Assembly (NCBI RefSeq): GCF_900099805.1
Contig: NZ_FNDR01000003.1
Span: forward strand, 248,001-312,000
Length of the DNA stretch: 64,000 bases
DNA from: Variovorax sp. OV700
GTDB taxonomy: Bacteria; Pseudomonadota; Gammaproteobacteria; Burkholderiales; Burkholderiaceae_C
Direction of reading: 5' to 3'
Each line of letters opens with the position of its first letter. Position 1 is the first letter of the stretch. The notes under the pieces are model-generated. The model had not been told where the DNA came from. It saw only the letters and a program-made list of their open reading frames with translations, and searched no databases. Shown piece by piece: positions 1 to 14,386 of the stretch. Both the position numbers and the translations under genes were made by a program.

Positions 1-355
1 CTTTGCGATCGAGTTGGAGCCGGGCAGCGACACGGTCAAGGCCGTGCGTCTCGCCTTCGGCGGCATGGCCGCCATCGTGAAGCGCGCAGCCAACGCCGAA
101 GCCGCGCTCGTTGGCAAGCCATGGACCCAGGCCAGCGTGAACGCCGCCAGGCAGGCGCTCGCGCAAGACTTCCAGCCGCTGTCGGACATGCGCGCCTCGG
201 CCGACTACCGCCTTCAGGTGGCGCAGAACCTGATCCAGCGCCTCTGGCTCGAAACCCGCACTGAAGACGCGCTGTCGCTCGAAGAGACCAGTGTGTGGAG
301 CGCGATGCCGCATTCGACAACGATCAAGGCCGACAAGGCCGCGGAAGGGGTCTGA
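1..355 (+). CDS. xdhA: Xanthine dehydrogenase small subunit, C-terminal end (partial)
   Basis: This is the last 118 codons of a gene entering from the left, read from base 2 (FAIELEPGSD...). It matches the C-terminal part of the FAD-binding subunit of bacterial xanthine dehydrogenase, the CO_deh_flav_C region, with a stretch of the AFGGMA type near its start. XdhA carries the two 2Fe-2S centres and FAD and passes electrons from the molybdenum subunit to NAD+. The iron-sulfur and FAD-binding motifs lie outside the window. The stop codon is 2 bases before the xdhB start, so the two genes are almost certainly co-transcribed. The assignment rests on this fragment plus the unmistakable xdhB that follows. 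Confidence 0.88.
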   Translation, partial: FAIELEPGSDTVKAVRLAFGGMAAIVKRAANAEAALVGKPWTQASVNAARQALAQDFQPLSDMRASADYRLQVAQNLIQRLWLETRTEDALSLEETSVWSAMPHSTTIKADKAAEGV

Positions 356-357
356 CC

Positions 358-2808
358 ATGAACAAACCCATCGACGCTCGCCTGCTGCAGCCCTCCGAGG
401 CTTTTGCCGACTACCTCAAGAACACCGCCGCCCGCATCGACCAGGGCGCTGAGACCCTGGCGCACGACCAGGGCGCGCGCGTCGGCATCAGCCGGCCGCA
501 CGAGTCGGCGCACCTGCACGTGGCCGGCGAAGCCACCTACATCGACGACATTCCCGAAATTGCCGGCACGCTGCATTGCGCGCTGGGCCTGTCGCCCGCG
601 GCCAACGGGCGCGTCACGGCGCTGTCGCTCGATGCGGTCCGCGCCATGCCGGGCGTCGTGTCGGTGCTCACCGCCGACGACATTCCGGGCAGCAACGACT
701 GCGGCTCGATCGTGCATGACGACCCGATTCTGCTTTCGCTGAAGGACGGCGGCCAGATCCGCTACCTGGGCCAGCCGGTGTTCGCCGTGATCGCCGAAAC
801 GCGCGAGGCCGCGCGCCGTGCCGCTGCCAAGGCCAAGGACGCCATCGCCGTCGACGCGGAGCCGCCCGTGCTCACGCCGCAGGACGCGCATGCGCGCGGC
901 CAGTACGTGGTGCCGCCGATGCACATCGTGCGCAGCGGCGGCGCGGCCAACGAAGGCGACGAAGCCGCCGTGCGCGCCGCCATCGCCAAGGCGCCGCACC
1001 GCCACAGCGCCACGCTTGATGTCGGCGGGCAGGAGCAGTTCTATCTCGAAGGCCAGATCAGCTACGCCATTCCGAAGGAGGGCGGCGCGCTGCACATCCA
1101 TTGCTCCACGCAGCACCCGAGCGAGATGCAGCACCTGGTGGCGCACGCGCTGCACCTGCAGTCGAACGAGGTGCACGTCGAATGCCGGCGCATGGGCGGC
1201 GGCTTCGGCGGCAAGGAATCGCAGTCGGCGCTCTTTGCCTGCGTGGCCGCGGTGGCCGCCAGCAAGCTGCGCCGCCCGGTCAAGCTCAGGCTCGACCGCG
1301 ACGACGACTTCATGATCACCGGCCGTCGCCACTGCTTCTGGTACGAATACGACATGGGCTACGACGACGAGGGCCGCATCCTCGGCGCGGAGATCACGAT
1401 GGTCTCGCGCGCCGGCCACTCGGCCGACCTCTCGGGCCCGGTAATGACCCGTGCGCTGTGCCACTTCGACAACGCCTACTGGCTGCCGAATGTGTCGATG
1501 CACGGCTACTCGGGCAAGACCAACACGCAGAGCAACACGGCCTTCCGCGGCTTTGGCGGCCCGCAGGGCGCCATCGCCATCGAGAACATCATGGACTCGG
1601 TGGCGCGCACACTGGGCCGCGATCCGCTCGACGTGCGGCGCATCAACTTCTACGGCAAGGCGGAGAACAACGTCACCCCGTATCGCCAGACCGTGACCGA
1701 CAACATCGTGCACGAACTGGTGGCCGACCTCGAAGCCAGCAGCGACTACCGCGCGCGGCGCGAAGAGATCGCCGCCTTCAACGCAAAGAGCACGGTGCTC
1801 AAGCGCGGCCTGGCACTGGCGCCGCTCAAGTTCGGCATCTCGTTCAACGTGCAGCATTTCAACCAGGCCGGCGCGCTGGTCCACGTGTACACCGACGGCT
1901 CGATCCTCGTCAACCATGGTGGAACCGAGATGGGGCAGGGCCTCAACACCAAGGTGGCGCAGGTGGTGGCGCACGAGCTGGGCGTGAGCTTCGAGCGCGT
2001 GCGCGTCACCGCGACCGACACCACCAAGGTGGCCAACACCTCGGCCACGGCCGCGTCGACCGGCGCCGACCTGAACGGCAAGGCTGCGCAGGATGCGGCG
2101 CGCCAGATCCGCGAGCGCCTGGCCGAGAGCGCGGCCGAGCGCCACGGCGGCAAGGCGAGCGAGGTGCGCTTCGCCAACGACAAGGTCGAGGTCAACGGCC
2201 GCTCGCTGGCCTTCAGCACCGTGGTGGGCGAGGCGTACCTCGACCGCAAGCAGCTGTGGTCCGACGGCTTCTACGCCACGCCGGGCCTCAGCTGGGACAA
2301 GGACAAGATGCAGGGCCGCCCGTTCTACTACTACGCCTATGGCGCGGCGGTGAGCGAGGTGATCGTCGACACGCTCACCGGCGAATGGAAGCTCTTGCGC
2401 GCCGACATCCTGCACGACGCGGGCAAGTCGCTGAACCCGGCCGTGGACATCGGCCAGGTCGAAGGCGCGTTCATCCAGGGCATGGGCTGGCTCACCACTG
2501 AAGAGCTGGTGTGGCACCCGAAAAGCGGCATGCTCACCACGCACGCGCCCAGCACCTACAAGATTCCGACCGCCAACGACTGCCCGCCGGTGTTCAACGT
2601 GCGCCTGTTCGAAGGCCAGAACTTCGAGGACTCGATCCACCGCAGCAAGGCCGTTGGCGAACCGCCGCTTCTGCTGCCGTTCTCGGTGTTCTTCGCGATC
2701 CGCGACGCGGTGTCGGCGGTCGGCGGCCACAAGGTCGATCCGCCGCTCCAGGCACCGGCCACGAGCGAGTCGATCCTTCGTGCGATCACCGCCGTCCAGT
2801 CTGCATAG
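358..2808 (+). CDS. xdhB: Xanthine dehydrogenase molybdopterin-binding subunit
   Basis: The 816-residue large subunit oxidises hypoxanthine to xanthine and xanthine to urate at a molybdenum cofactor. The start is the ATG 2 bases after the xdhA stop; a longer reading frame from 295 lies inside xdhA and is not needed. Family motifs are in order: the glycine-rich RMGGGFGGKES loop near residue 280, FRGFGGPQG near 400, GTEMGQGLNTK near 520, and the KAVGEPP loop near 767, which holds the catalytic glutamate. The length is that expected for bacterial XdhB. No xdhC (cofactor insertion chaperone) follows; a LysR gene comes next. Together with the purine transporters and guanine deaminase downstream, it forms the core of purine catabolism here. 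Confidence 0.96.
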   Translation: MNKPIDARLLQPSEAFADYLKNTAARIDQGAETLAHDQGARVGISRPHESAHLHVAGEATYIDDIPEIAGTLHCALGLSPAANGRVTALSLDAVRAMPGVVSVLTADDIPGSNDCGSIVHDDPILLSLKDGGQIRYLGQPVFAVIAETREAARRAAAKAKDAIAVDAEPPVLTPQDAHARGQYVVPPMHIVRSGGAANEGDEAAVRAAIAKAPHRHSATLDVGGQEQFYLEGQISYAIPKEGGALHIHCSTQHPSEMQHLVAHALHLQSNEVHVECRRMGGGFGGKESQSALFACVAAVAASKLRRPVKLRLDRDDDFMITGRRHCFWYEYDMGYDDEGRILGAEITMVSRAGHSADLSGPVMTRALCHFDNAYWLPNVSMHGYSGKTNTQSNTAFRGFGGPQGAIAIENIMDSVARTLGRDPLDVRRINFYGKAENNVTPYRQTVTDNIVHELVADLEASSDYRARREEIAAFNAKSTVLKRGLALAPLKFGISFNVQHFNQAGALVHVYTDGSILVNHGGTEMGQGLNTKVAQVVAHELGVSFERVRVTATDTTKVANTSATAASTGADLNGKAAQDAARQIRERLAESAAERHGGKASEVRFANDKVEVNGRSLAFSTVVGEAYLDRKQLWSDGFYATPGLSWDKDKMQGRPFYYYAYGAAVSEVIVDTLTGEWKLLRADILHDAGKSLNPAVDIGQVEGAFIQGMGWLTTEELVWHPKSGMLTTHAPSTYKIPTANDCPPVFNVRLFEGQNFEDSIHRSKAVGEPPLLLPFSVFFAIRDAVSAVGGHKVDPPLQAPATSESILRAITAVQSA

Positions 2809-2817
2809 CCAAGCCTA

Positions 2818-2840
2818 GACTTTGGCGCATGTCCAAAGTC
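2818..2840. promoter_or_regulatory. Palindrome between xdhB and the LysR gene
   Basis: There is a perfect 8-base inverted repeat (GACTTTGG, 7-base spacer, CCAAAGTC) starting 10 bases after the xdhB stop. No T-run follows, so it is not a typical intrinsic terminator. It could be a regulator-binding site for the downstream LysR gene, or an mRNA 3' stem protecting the xdh transcript. The function is inferred from position only. Confidence 0.4.
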
Positions 2841-2934
2841 CTCCCCATGCCCTACGCCCTGATCCCCTTCGCGAAACACCGCGGAACCGGCCATGCCGCG
2901 CCGGGTTTGCGGCCCGCTGCCAGGGGGCAAAGCC

Positions 2935-3918
2935 ATGCGTGACCAGGCCCTCTTCGACAAGATCGATCTTCATCTGATCAGGGTTCTACACACCGTGCTG
3001 ACCGACCGCAGCGTCTCGCGCGCCGCCATCCGCCTGGGCATGTACCAGCCGGCCGTCTCGGCCGCGCTGAAGCGCCTGCGCGAGCTGTCGGGCGACCCTC
3101 TGCTGGTGCGCTCGGGTTCCGGCATGGTGCCGACCGATGCGGGGCTGCGGATGATCGAACCCGCCGCCAGCATCCTGCGCGCGGCCGAGATGCTGTTCTC
3201 CGATGCGCGCGGCTTCGAGCCGCAGTCGGCGGCCACCACCTTTCGCATTGCCGCGAGCGACTACATGGACCCGCTCTTCCTGCCGATGCTGGTGGCGCAC
3301 GTGAAGCGCGAAGCACCGCTGTGCCAGATCGAGATCCATGCGCTCTCGCCCGACTCGGACTACCACGGCCACCTGGCGCTCGGCCAGGTCGACTTGGTGA
3401 TCGGCAACTGGCAGAAGCCCCCGGAAGACCTGCACATGGCACGGCTCTTCGGCGACGAGGTGGTGTCGCTGGTGAACCAGGACCATCCGGCGGTGCGCCG
3501 CGGCTGGGACCTGGAAACCTGGCTCGCGGCCGAGCACATCGCGCCCACGCCCATGCACCCGGGCGGGCGCGGCATCATCGACCAGATGCTCGACGAGCTC
3601 GGGCGGCAGCGCAACATCACGGCGCGCTGCGCGCACTTCAGCCTCATTCCCGACATGGTGGCCTCGAGCCTGCTGGTGCTCACCACCGGCCGCCAGTACT
3701 GCGAGCGCTTCGCGGCGCGGCTGCCGGTGAAGATTCTCGATTGCCCCGTGGCGTTGCCGCGCCTCATGTACTACCAGCTCTGGCACGAGCGCACCCACTC
3801 GTCGAGCTCCGCGCGCTGGCTGCGCGAATGCATCAAGGGCGTGGCTTCGTCGCTGCGGCCTACGCCCTCGACGCCCGTGTCGCGTCTTGCGTTGACTGAA
3901 TTCCCGGATCCGCCCTGA
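2935..3918 (+). CDS. LysR-family regulator beside xdhAB
   Basis: The 327-residue protein has an N-terminal winged helix-turn-helix (residues about 5-65, with SRAAIRLGMYQPAVSAALKR) and a C-terminal effector-binding domain. The ATG at 2935 is preferred over the in-frame ATG at 2893 because it follows a purine-rich GGGGGCAAAG ribosome-binding stretch and gives the usual LysR N-terminus. It sits between xdhB and a purine permease in the same direction, so control of purine catabolism in response to a purine or urate-like effector is the likely role. The effector cannot be read from the sequence. Confidence 0.9.
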   Translation: MRDQALFDKIDLHLIRVLHTVLTDRSVSRAAIRLGMYQPAVSAALKRLRELSGDPLLVRSGSGMVPTDAGLRMIEPAASILRAAEMLFSDARGFEPQSAATTFRIAASDYMDPLFLPMLVAHVKREAPLCQIEIHALSPDSDYHGHLALGQVDLVIGNWQKPPEDLHMARLFGDEVVSLVNQDHPAVRRGWDLETWLAAEHIAPTPMHPGGRGIIDQMLDELGRQRNITARCAHFSLIPDMVASSLLVLTTGRQYCERFAARLPVKILDCPVALPRLMYYQLWHERTHSSSSARWLRECIKGVASSLRPTPSTPVSRLALTEFPDPP

Positions 3919-3995
3919 AGCCTTCGGCCGCGCCGGCGACGCGGCACGGGCAACGATGAATCAATCGCCAAATACAACAGCTGGAGACAAGCGAC

Positions 3996-5399
3996 ATGAA
4001 CAGGTTTGAAGAGGTGCCCAAGGTCACCGACTCCCGTGCCTCGGGGAGCAGCGAGGCCGCGCGCCCGCGCAGCGCGCCATACAGCCCACCGTACAGCGCA
4101 AACTGGCTTGAGCGAATGTTCAAGCTCACCGAGCACAACACCACGGTGCGCACCGAAGTCATCGCGGGTCTAACCACCTTCCTGACGATGGCCTACATCA
4201 TCTTCGTGAACCCGTCGATCCTCGGCGACGCAGGCATGCCGAAGGGCTCGGTCTTCGTGGCCACCTGCCTGATCGCCGCGGTGGGCACGCTGATCATGGG
4301 CCTCTATGCCAATTACCCGATTGCCATGGCGCCGGGCATGGGGCTCAACGCCTACTTCGCCTACGTGGTGGTGCTGGGCATGGGCTACACATGGCAGGTG
4401 GCGCTGGGCGCGGTGTTCATCTCGGGCTGCCTGTTCCTGATCGTCACGGTCACGGGGTTGCGGGAGCTTTTCATACAAGGCATACCGCAGTCGCTGCGAA
4501 CGGCGATCACCGTGGGCATCGGCATGTTCCTGGCGCTCATCGCGCTCAAGAGCGCGGGCGTGGTGGCGGCATCACCGGCCACCTTCGTCACGCTGGGCGA
4601 TTTGCATTCGGCGCCGGTGGTGCTGGCGACGCTGGGCTTCCTCGTCATCGTGGTGCTCGACCGGCTCAAGGTGCGCGGCGCCATCCTGATCGGCATCATG
4701 CTGGTGACGGTGCTGTCGTTCTTCTTCGGCGGCAACAAGTTTCACGGTGTGTTCGACGCGCCACCCTCCATCGCGCCCACCTTCATGCAGCTGGACATCC
4801 TGGGCGCGCTCAAGGGCGGCATCCTGAACGTGGTGCTGGTGTTCTTTTTGGTGGAAATGTTCGACGCCACCGGCACGCTGATGGGCGTGGCCAAGCGTGC
4901 CGGCCTGCTCGTGCCCGGCAAGATGGAACGCATGAACAAGGCCCTGCTGGCCGACAGCGGTGCCATCTTCGCGGGCTCGCTGCTCGGCACTTCGAGCACC
5001 ACCGCCTATGTGGAAAGCGCGGCCGGCGTGCAGGCGGGCGGGCGCACCGGCCTCACGGCCGTGGTGGTGGCGGCGCTGTTCCTTGCGTGCCTCATGATCT
5101 CGCCGTTGGCGGGCTCGGTGCCGGCCTATGCCACCGCACCGGCGCTGCTCTTCGTGGGGTGCCTGATGCTGCGCGATCTGGTCGAACTCGAGTGGGAAGA
5201 CACCACCGAGGTGATCCCGGCCGTCGTTACCGCGCTGGCCATGCCTTTCACCTACTCGATCGCCAACGGCCTGGCCTTCGGCTTCATCACCTACGCGGTG
5301 CTCAAGCTGTTCACCGGGCGGGCACGGGAAGTGCATGCCATGGTGTGGGTGATCGCGGCGGTTTTCCTGTTCAAGTTCGCCTATGTAGGAGGACACTGA
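3996..5399 (+). CDS. NCS2-family purine permease (AzgA/PbuG type)
   Basis: The 467-residue inner-membrane protein has about twelve hydrophobic segments. It resembles the AzgA-like branch of NCS2 permeases, which import adenine, guanine or hypoxanthine with protons. Supporting features are the N-terminal EVIAGLTTFLTMAYIIFVNP segment, the APGMGLNAYFAY motif in the third helix, and DATGTLMGVAKRAG in the middle of the protein. A GGAGA ribosome site precedes the ATG. The N-terminal 35 residues are polar and probably cytoplasmic. Its position between xdh and a nucleoside ABC transporter supports nucleobase uptake. The exact base specificity is not determinable from sequence alone. Confidence 0.93.
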   Translation: MNRFEEVPKVTDSRASGSSEAARPRSAPYSPPYSANWLERMFKLTEHNTTVRTEVIAGLTTFLTMAYIIFVNPSILGDAGMPKGSVFVATCLIAAVGTLIMGLYANYPIAMAPGMGLNAYFAYVVVLGMGYTWQVALGAVFISGCLFLIVTVTGLRELFIQGIPQSLRTAITVGIGMFLALIALKSAGVVAASPATFVTLGDLHSAPVVLATLGFLVIVVLDRLKVRGAILIGIMLVTVLSFFFGGNKFHGVFDAPPSIAPTFMQLDILGALKGGILNVVLVFFLVEMFDATGTLMGVAKRAGLLVPGKMERMNKALLADSGAIFAGSLLGTSSTTAYVESAAGVQAGGRTGLTAVVVAALFLACLMISPLAGSVPAYATAPALLFVGCLMLRDLVELEWEDTTEVIPAVVTALAMPFTYSIANGLAFGFITYAVLKLFTGRAREVHAMVWVIAAVFLFKFAYVGGH

Positions 5400-5499
5400 G
5401 CGGAGCCGTCGGGCGCCGATGGTCGCGGGCACGCTATTAGACTTGTAGCTGCGTTTTCCGCTTGTTGCTGTTGAACGAGAAAAACCCACGAAACCCGGC

Positions 5500-7021
<1,522 letters not shown>

Positions 7022-7029
<8 letters not shown>

Positions 7030-8173
7030 GCTCGAACCCCGTCCGGAGCTTTCGCGCTTCTGGACTTTTGCCTCGCCGATTCTTGCGCTGCTCATCACGG
7101 TGCTGATCGGTGTGGCGCTGTTCGCCGCGCTCGGCAAGGACCCGATCAAGGGCCTGCTGGTGTTCTTCTACGAACCCATCAAGAGCGGCTACGCGATCGG
7201 CGAGCTGACGATCAAGGCGACGCCGCTGCTCATCATCGCGCTCGGGCTGGCGGTGTGCTTCCGCTCCAACGTCTGGAACATCGGCGCCGAGGGCCAGTTC
7301 GTGTTCGGCGCCATCGCCGCGGGCGGCGTCGCGTTGCTGGCCGACAAGACCACCGGCTCGTGGATCGTGGTGGCCATCCTGGTCGCGGGCACGGTCGGCG
7401 GCATGGTGTGGGCCGGCATCGTGGCGTTCCTGCGCGACAGGTTCAATGCCAACGAAATTCTGGTGAGCCTGATGCTGGTGTACGTGGCCACGCTGCTGCT
7501 CGGCTACATGGTCTTCGGCCCCTGGAAGGATCCGCACGGCTACAACTTTCCGCAGTCCAAGACCTTCGAGGCGGTGACGCAGATTCCGCGGCTCTTCAAG
7601 GGTTCGCGCGTGAGCATCGGGCTGATCATCGCGCTGCTGGGCGTCGGCGCGCTCTGGGTGTTTTTGTTCCGCACGCGGGCAGGTTTTGCGCAGCAGGTCG
7701 GCGGGCTCGCACCCGCGGCCGCGCGCTATGCGGGCTTCTCGGCGCGGCGCGCCATATGGATCGCGCTGCTCACTTCGGGTGGCGCGGCGGGCCTGGCCGG
7801 CGCGCTCGAAGTGGCGGGCCCGCTGGGCCAGCTCACGCCGTACGTGCCGGCGGGCTACGGTTTCGCGGCCATCATCGTGGCCTTCGTGGGCCGGCTGCAT
7901 CCGGTTGGGATGGTGTTCTCGGCCATCCTCATGAGCATGTTCTACATCGGCGGCGAGCTTGCGCAGTCGCGCCTTGGCCTGCCGAAGTCGCTCACGGGGG
8001 TGTTCCAGGGGCTGCTGCTCTTCACGCTGCTGGCCTGCGACACGCTCATCGCCTATCGCATCCGGGGCAAGGCGGCCCTCAAGGCACCAACGGCCGGAGG
8101 GGCGACGTCCTCGCTGCAGGCCAGCACGCCGATCACTGCGCCTGCTGCGCGTTCTACTGAAGGAGCGCTATGA
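7022..8173 (+). CDS. ABC transporter permease, nucleoside/BMP type (first)
   Basis: The 383-residue integral membrane protein has about nine to ten hydrophobic helices and belongs to the branched permease family found with BMP-type binding proteins (NupP/YufP-like). The segment VCFRSNVWNIGAEGQFVFGA is the family hallmark. Its start overlaps the ATPase stop by 8 bases, indicating translational coupling. The C-terminus is a short Ala/Thr/Ser-rich cytoplasmic tail. It probably pairs with the permease at 8495-9415 to form the channel for purine nucleosides. A repeat-filled gap of about 320 bases separates the two genes, which is unusual for this operon type. Confidence 0.94.
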
Positions 8174-8208
8174 ACACCTGTTTTTCTGATCAAAGCGCTG
8201 TGCATGCT

Positions 8209-8468
8209 TGTTCAGGGCGCGCTCCCGCCGACGGGGTACCTTTCTCCGCGAATGTCCCCCGGCCTGCGGCCTCCTCCTTTATTTCGCTGCGCAAGGCACC
8301 CCGCCAGCGGGAGCGTGATTCAGAGCGGTCGTTGATCGGCGGTACACCAGCAGCGTGCCCCAGTGCACAGGGCATCGGGTGCTCCGCGCAGCGAAATAAA
8401 GGAGGAGCCGAAGGCGGGGGACATTCGCGGAGGGGAGTACCCGGTGGCCTGTGCACACGCCCTGAACA
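8209..8468. repeat. 260-bp palindromic, MITE-like repeat element inside the transporter operon
   Basis: This fills the 321-base gap between the two permease genes. The inner arms 8234-8301 and 8377-8442 are inverted copies of each other with about 85% identity, including an uninterrupted match of roughly 20 bases around CTCCTTTATTTCGCTGCGC. Outer 11-base arms (TGTTCAGGGCG at 8209-8219, its complement at 8458-8468) sit about 14 bases outside the inner arms on both sides, so the whole unit is symmetric. Short frames across it on both strands have no family likeness and are repeat translations. A non-autonomous transposed element or a large mRNA hairpin are both possible; I see no clear target-site duplication. 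Confidence 0.8.
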
Positions 8469-8494
8469 ACACAACGCACCGAGAGGCCACTGAC

Positions 8495-9415
8495 ATGGAC
8501 AGCTACGCACTCTTGCTAGGCTCCACCCTGAGCGCCGGCACCGTGCTCGCGATTGCGGCATTGGGCCTTCTGATCAACGAAAAGGCCGGCATAGTCAACC
8601 TCGGGGCCGAGGGCATGATGCTCTGCGCCGCCATCGCAGGTTTTGCGACGGTCGTCATCACGCACAACCCCTGGCTCGGCTTCCTGGCCGGCATGGCGGC
8701 GGGCGCGCTGCTTGCGGCGTTCTTCGGCGTGTTGGTGATCTGGCTCAACACCAATCAGTACGCCACCGGCCTGGCGCTCAGCCTCTTCGGCGTCGGCTTC
8801 TCTGCGTTCCTGGGCATCAACTTCGTGCAGGCCAAGCTGCCGGAGAGCGTGTCTTACGCGGTGCCGGTGCTCAGCGATATTCCGCTCATTGGGCCGGCGC
8901 TTTTCCGCCATCACCCGATGGTCTATTTTGCGGTGGTGCTGACCTTTGGCCTCATCTGGTTTCTCTACCGCACACGCGCCGGGCTGGTGCTGCGCTCCGT
9001 CGGCGAGTCGCCCGAATCGGCGCATGCGCTCGGCTACCCGGTGCGGCGCATCCGCTTCCTTGCGGTCATCGTCGGCGGCGCGCTGTGCGGGCTGGCGGGC
9101 GCGTACCTGTCGACTGTCTATACGCCGCTGTGGGTCGAGGGCATGGTGGCGGGCCGCGGCTGGATCGCGCTGGCGCTCACCACCTTTGCCACCTGGCGAC
9201 CGATCCGCGTGCTGCTGGGCGCCTACCTGTTCGGCGGCGTCTCGATGCTCGGCTTTCATCTGCAGAGCAGCGGCGTCGACGTGCCGCCGCAGTTCCTCAG
9301 CATGCTGCAGTACATCGCGCCCATCGTGGTGCTGGCGCTGATTTCGCGCAATCCTGCCTTCATTCGCATCAACATGCCGGCCTCGATTGGGAAGCCGTTC
9401 TACCCCGGCTCATAA
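8495..9415 (+). CDS. ABC transporter permease, nucleoside/BMP type (second)
   Basis: The 306-residue polytopic membrane protein is the usual shorter partner of the permease at 7022-8173. The N-terminal STLSAGTVLAIAALGLLINE and the INEKAGIVNLGAEGMMLCAA motif identify the family. The ATG at 8495 is chosen because the upstream in-frame extension from 8363 is translated repeat sequence. A GAGAGG ribosome site lies shortly upstream. It ends 49 bases before the BMP lipoprotein gene. Its role is the second half of the transmembrane pore for nucleoside or base import. Confidence 0.94.
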   Translation: MDSYALLLGSTLSAGTVLAIAALGLLINEKAGIVNLGAEGMMLCAAIAGFATVVITHNPWLGFLAGMAAGALLAAFFGVLVIWLNTNQYATGLALSLFGVGFSAFLGINFVQAKLPESVSYAVPVLSDIPLIGPALFRHHPMVYFAVVLTFGLIWFLYRTRAGLVLRSVGESPESAHALGYPVRRIRFLAVIVGGALCGLAGAYLSTVYTPLWVEGMVAGRGWIALALTTFATWRPIRVLLGAYLFGGVSMLGFHLQSSGVDVPPQFLSMLQYIAPIVVLALISRNPAFIRINMPASIGKPFYPGS

Positions 9416-9464
9416 TCTCGCTTCTCGATTTCCGCCAACCTGTCCTTTTTGAGGATTTCCGACA

Positions 9465-10634
9465 ATGAATGATCTGAACAAGCGCTCCCTGCTCAAGCTG
9501 GCCGCCCTCACGGCGGTCGCTTCGGCGGCCCTGATCGGCTGCGGCAAGAAAGAGGAAGCCGCTGCACCGGCCGCGACGCCCGCACCGGCGCCGGCACCCA
9601 CTGCCGCCGCACCGGCACCGGCTGCGCCGCTCAACATCGCATTCGCCTACATCGGCCCGGTGGGAGACGGCGGCTGGACCTTCGCGCACGACAACGGCCG
9701 CAAGGCGCTCGAGAAGGAATTCGGCGACAAGATCAAGACCACCTTCGTCGAAAGCGTGCCCGAGGGCGCCGACGCCGAGCGCGTGTTCCGCGACATGGTC
9801 GGGCAGGGCAACAAGCTGATCTTCGGTACCACCTTCGGCTACATGGAGCCGATGCTCAAGGTGGCCACCGACAGCAAGGACGTGAAGTTCGAACATGCCA
9901 CCGGCTACAAAACGGCCGAGAACATGCGCACCTACGACAGCCGCACCTATGAAGGCGCCTACATGGCCGGCGTGATCGCCGGTGCCATGACCAAGACCAA
10001 CACGCTTGGCGTGGTGGGCTCGGTGCCCATCCCCGAGGTGCTGCGCAACATCAACAGCTTCACGCTCGGCGCCCAATCGGTCAACCCCAAGATCACCACC
10101 AAGGTGGTGTGGGTCAACGAATGGTTCAGCCCGCCGAAGGAAACCGAAGCCGCCACCGCGCTCATCAACGGCGGCGCCGACGTGCTGTTCCAGAACACCG
10201 ACTCGCCCGCCGTGCTCAAGACCGCACAGGAAAAAGGCAAGCGCGCCTTCGGTTGGGATTCCGACATGACCGCCTACGGCCCCAAGGCCCACCTGGCCTC
10301 GGCCACCATCAACTGGGCCCCGTACTACATCAAGGCCACCAAGGACGCGCTCGAAGGCAAGTGGGCGACCGGCCAAAGCTGGTGGGGCGTGAAGGAAGGC
10401 GCCATCGACATCGTCTCGATCGCCGAAGACGTGCCGGCCGAAACCAAGGCCAAGGTCGAGGAAGTGAAAAAGGGCCTGAAGGACGGCAGCTTCGTGATCT
10501 GGAAGGGTCCGATCCTCGGCCAGGATGGCAAGGAAGTGGTCGCCAAGGACGCCGTGGCCGACGACAAGTTCCTGTCGGGCGTGAACTTCTACGTCAAGGG
10601 CGTCGAAGGCAAGGTGCCGGGCGACAAGAAGTAA
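9465..10634 (+). CDS. BMP-family nucleoside-binding lipoprotein
   Basis: This is a 389-residue substrate-binding protein. A signal peptide ends in lipobox LIGC with the lipidated Cys at residue 26. An Ala/Pro-rich linker (about residues 30-55) follows, and then the BMP (PnrA-like) domain, beginning FAYIGPVGDGGWT and including ENMRTYDSRTYEGAYMAG. Proteins of this family bind purine nucleosides outside the inner membrane and hand them to the ABC permeases, here encoded just upstream. A GAGGA ribosome site precedes the ATG. A strong intrinsic terminator follows 32 bases after the stop and closes the operon. A diverged paralogue lies at 15396-16496. Confidence 0.94.
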   Translation: MNDLNKRSLLKLAALTAVASAALIGCGKKEEAAAPAATPAPAPAPTAAAPAPAAPLNIAFAYIGPVGDGGWTFAHDNGRKALEKEFGDKIKTTFVESVPEGADAERVFRDMVGQGNKLIFGTTFGYMEPMLKVATDSKDVKFEHATGYKTAENMRTYDSRTYEGAYMAGVIAGAMTKTNTLGVVGSVPIPEVLRNINSFTLGAQSVNPKITTKVVWVNEWFSPPKETEAATALINGGADVLFQNTDSPAVLKTAQEKGKRAFGWDSDMTAYGPKAHLASATINWAPYYIKATKDALEGKWATGQSWWGVKEGAIDIVSIAEDVPAETKAKVEEVKKGLKDGSFVIWKGPILGQDGKEVVAKDAVADDKFLSGVNFYVKGVEGKVPGDKK

Positions 10635-10666
10635 TCGCAGCGCGTACTGCGGCACGCGTAAATAAT

Positions 10667-10694
10667 GGGTCGCCCGCGGGCGACCCTTTTTTTT
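10667..10694 (+). terminator. Intrinsic terminator after the nucleoside ABC operon
   Basis: A perfect 20-base palindrome (GGGTCGCCCG/CGGGCGACCC) is followed directly by eight T residues. This is a textbook rho-independent terminator for the ABC operon. The next gene's ATG begins only 2 bases after the T-run. Confidence 0.9.
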
Positions 10695-10696
10695 GA

Positions 10697-14290
<3,594 letters not shown>

Positions 14291-14319
14291 CGAGGCGCAG
14301 TGTCCGCCGTTGCAAAGGT

Positions 14320-14373
14320 TCTGAAAATCAGAAAATAATGAGTCAATCGTTCAATAAAACAGGACGATTGAAC
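14320..14373. promoter_or_regulatory. Operator-like repeats in the MFS/LysR divergent promoter
   Basis: The 96-base gap holds TCTGA-AAA-TCAGA at 14320-14332, a perfect T-N11-A LysR box. Two nested inverted repeats follow: TCAATCGT/ACGATTGA (14343-14350, 14364-14371) and GTTCAAT/ATTGAAC (14349-14355, 14367-14373). The region is AT-rich compared with its surroundings. It is a likely recognition and activation site for the LysR protein encoded at 14387. Confidence 0.6.
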
Positions 14374-14386
14374 AAGGAAGAAATCC

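Noticed and set aside
214..2730. An 838-codon open frame on the minus strand covering xdhB
   Set aside because: It has no family resemblance, is rich in Arg/His/Ala/Val as expected for a GC-rich antisense shadow, and lies wholly opposite the strongly supported xdhB.
8170..8561. Two overlapping short frames (107 and 123 codons) between the permease genes
   Set aside because: Both are translations of the palindromic repeat and have no ribosome site or family likeness.
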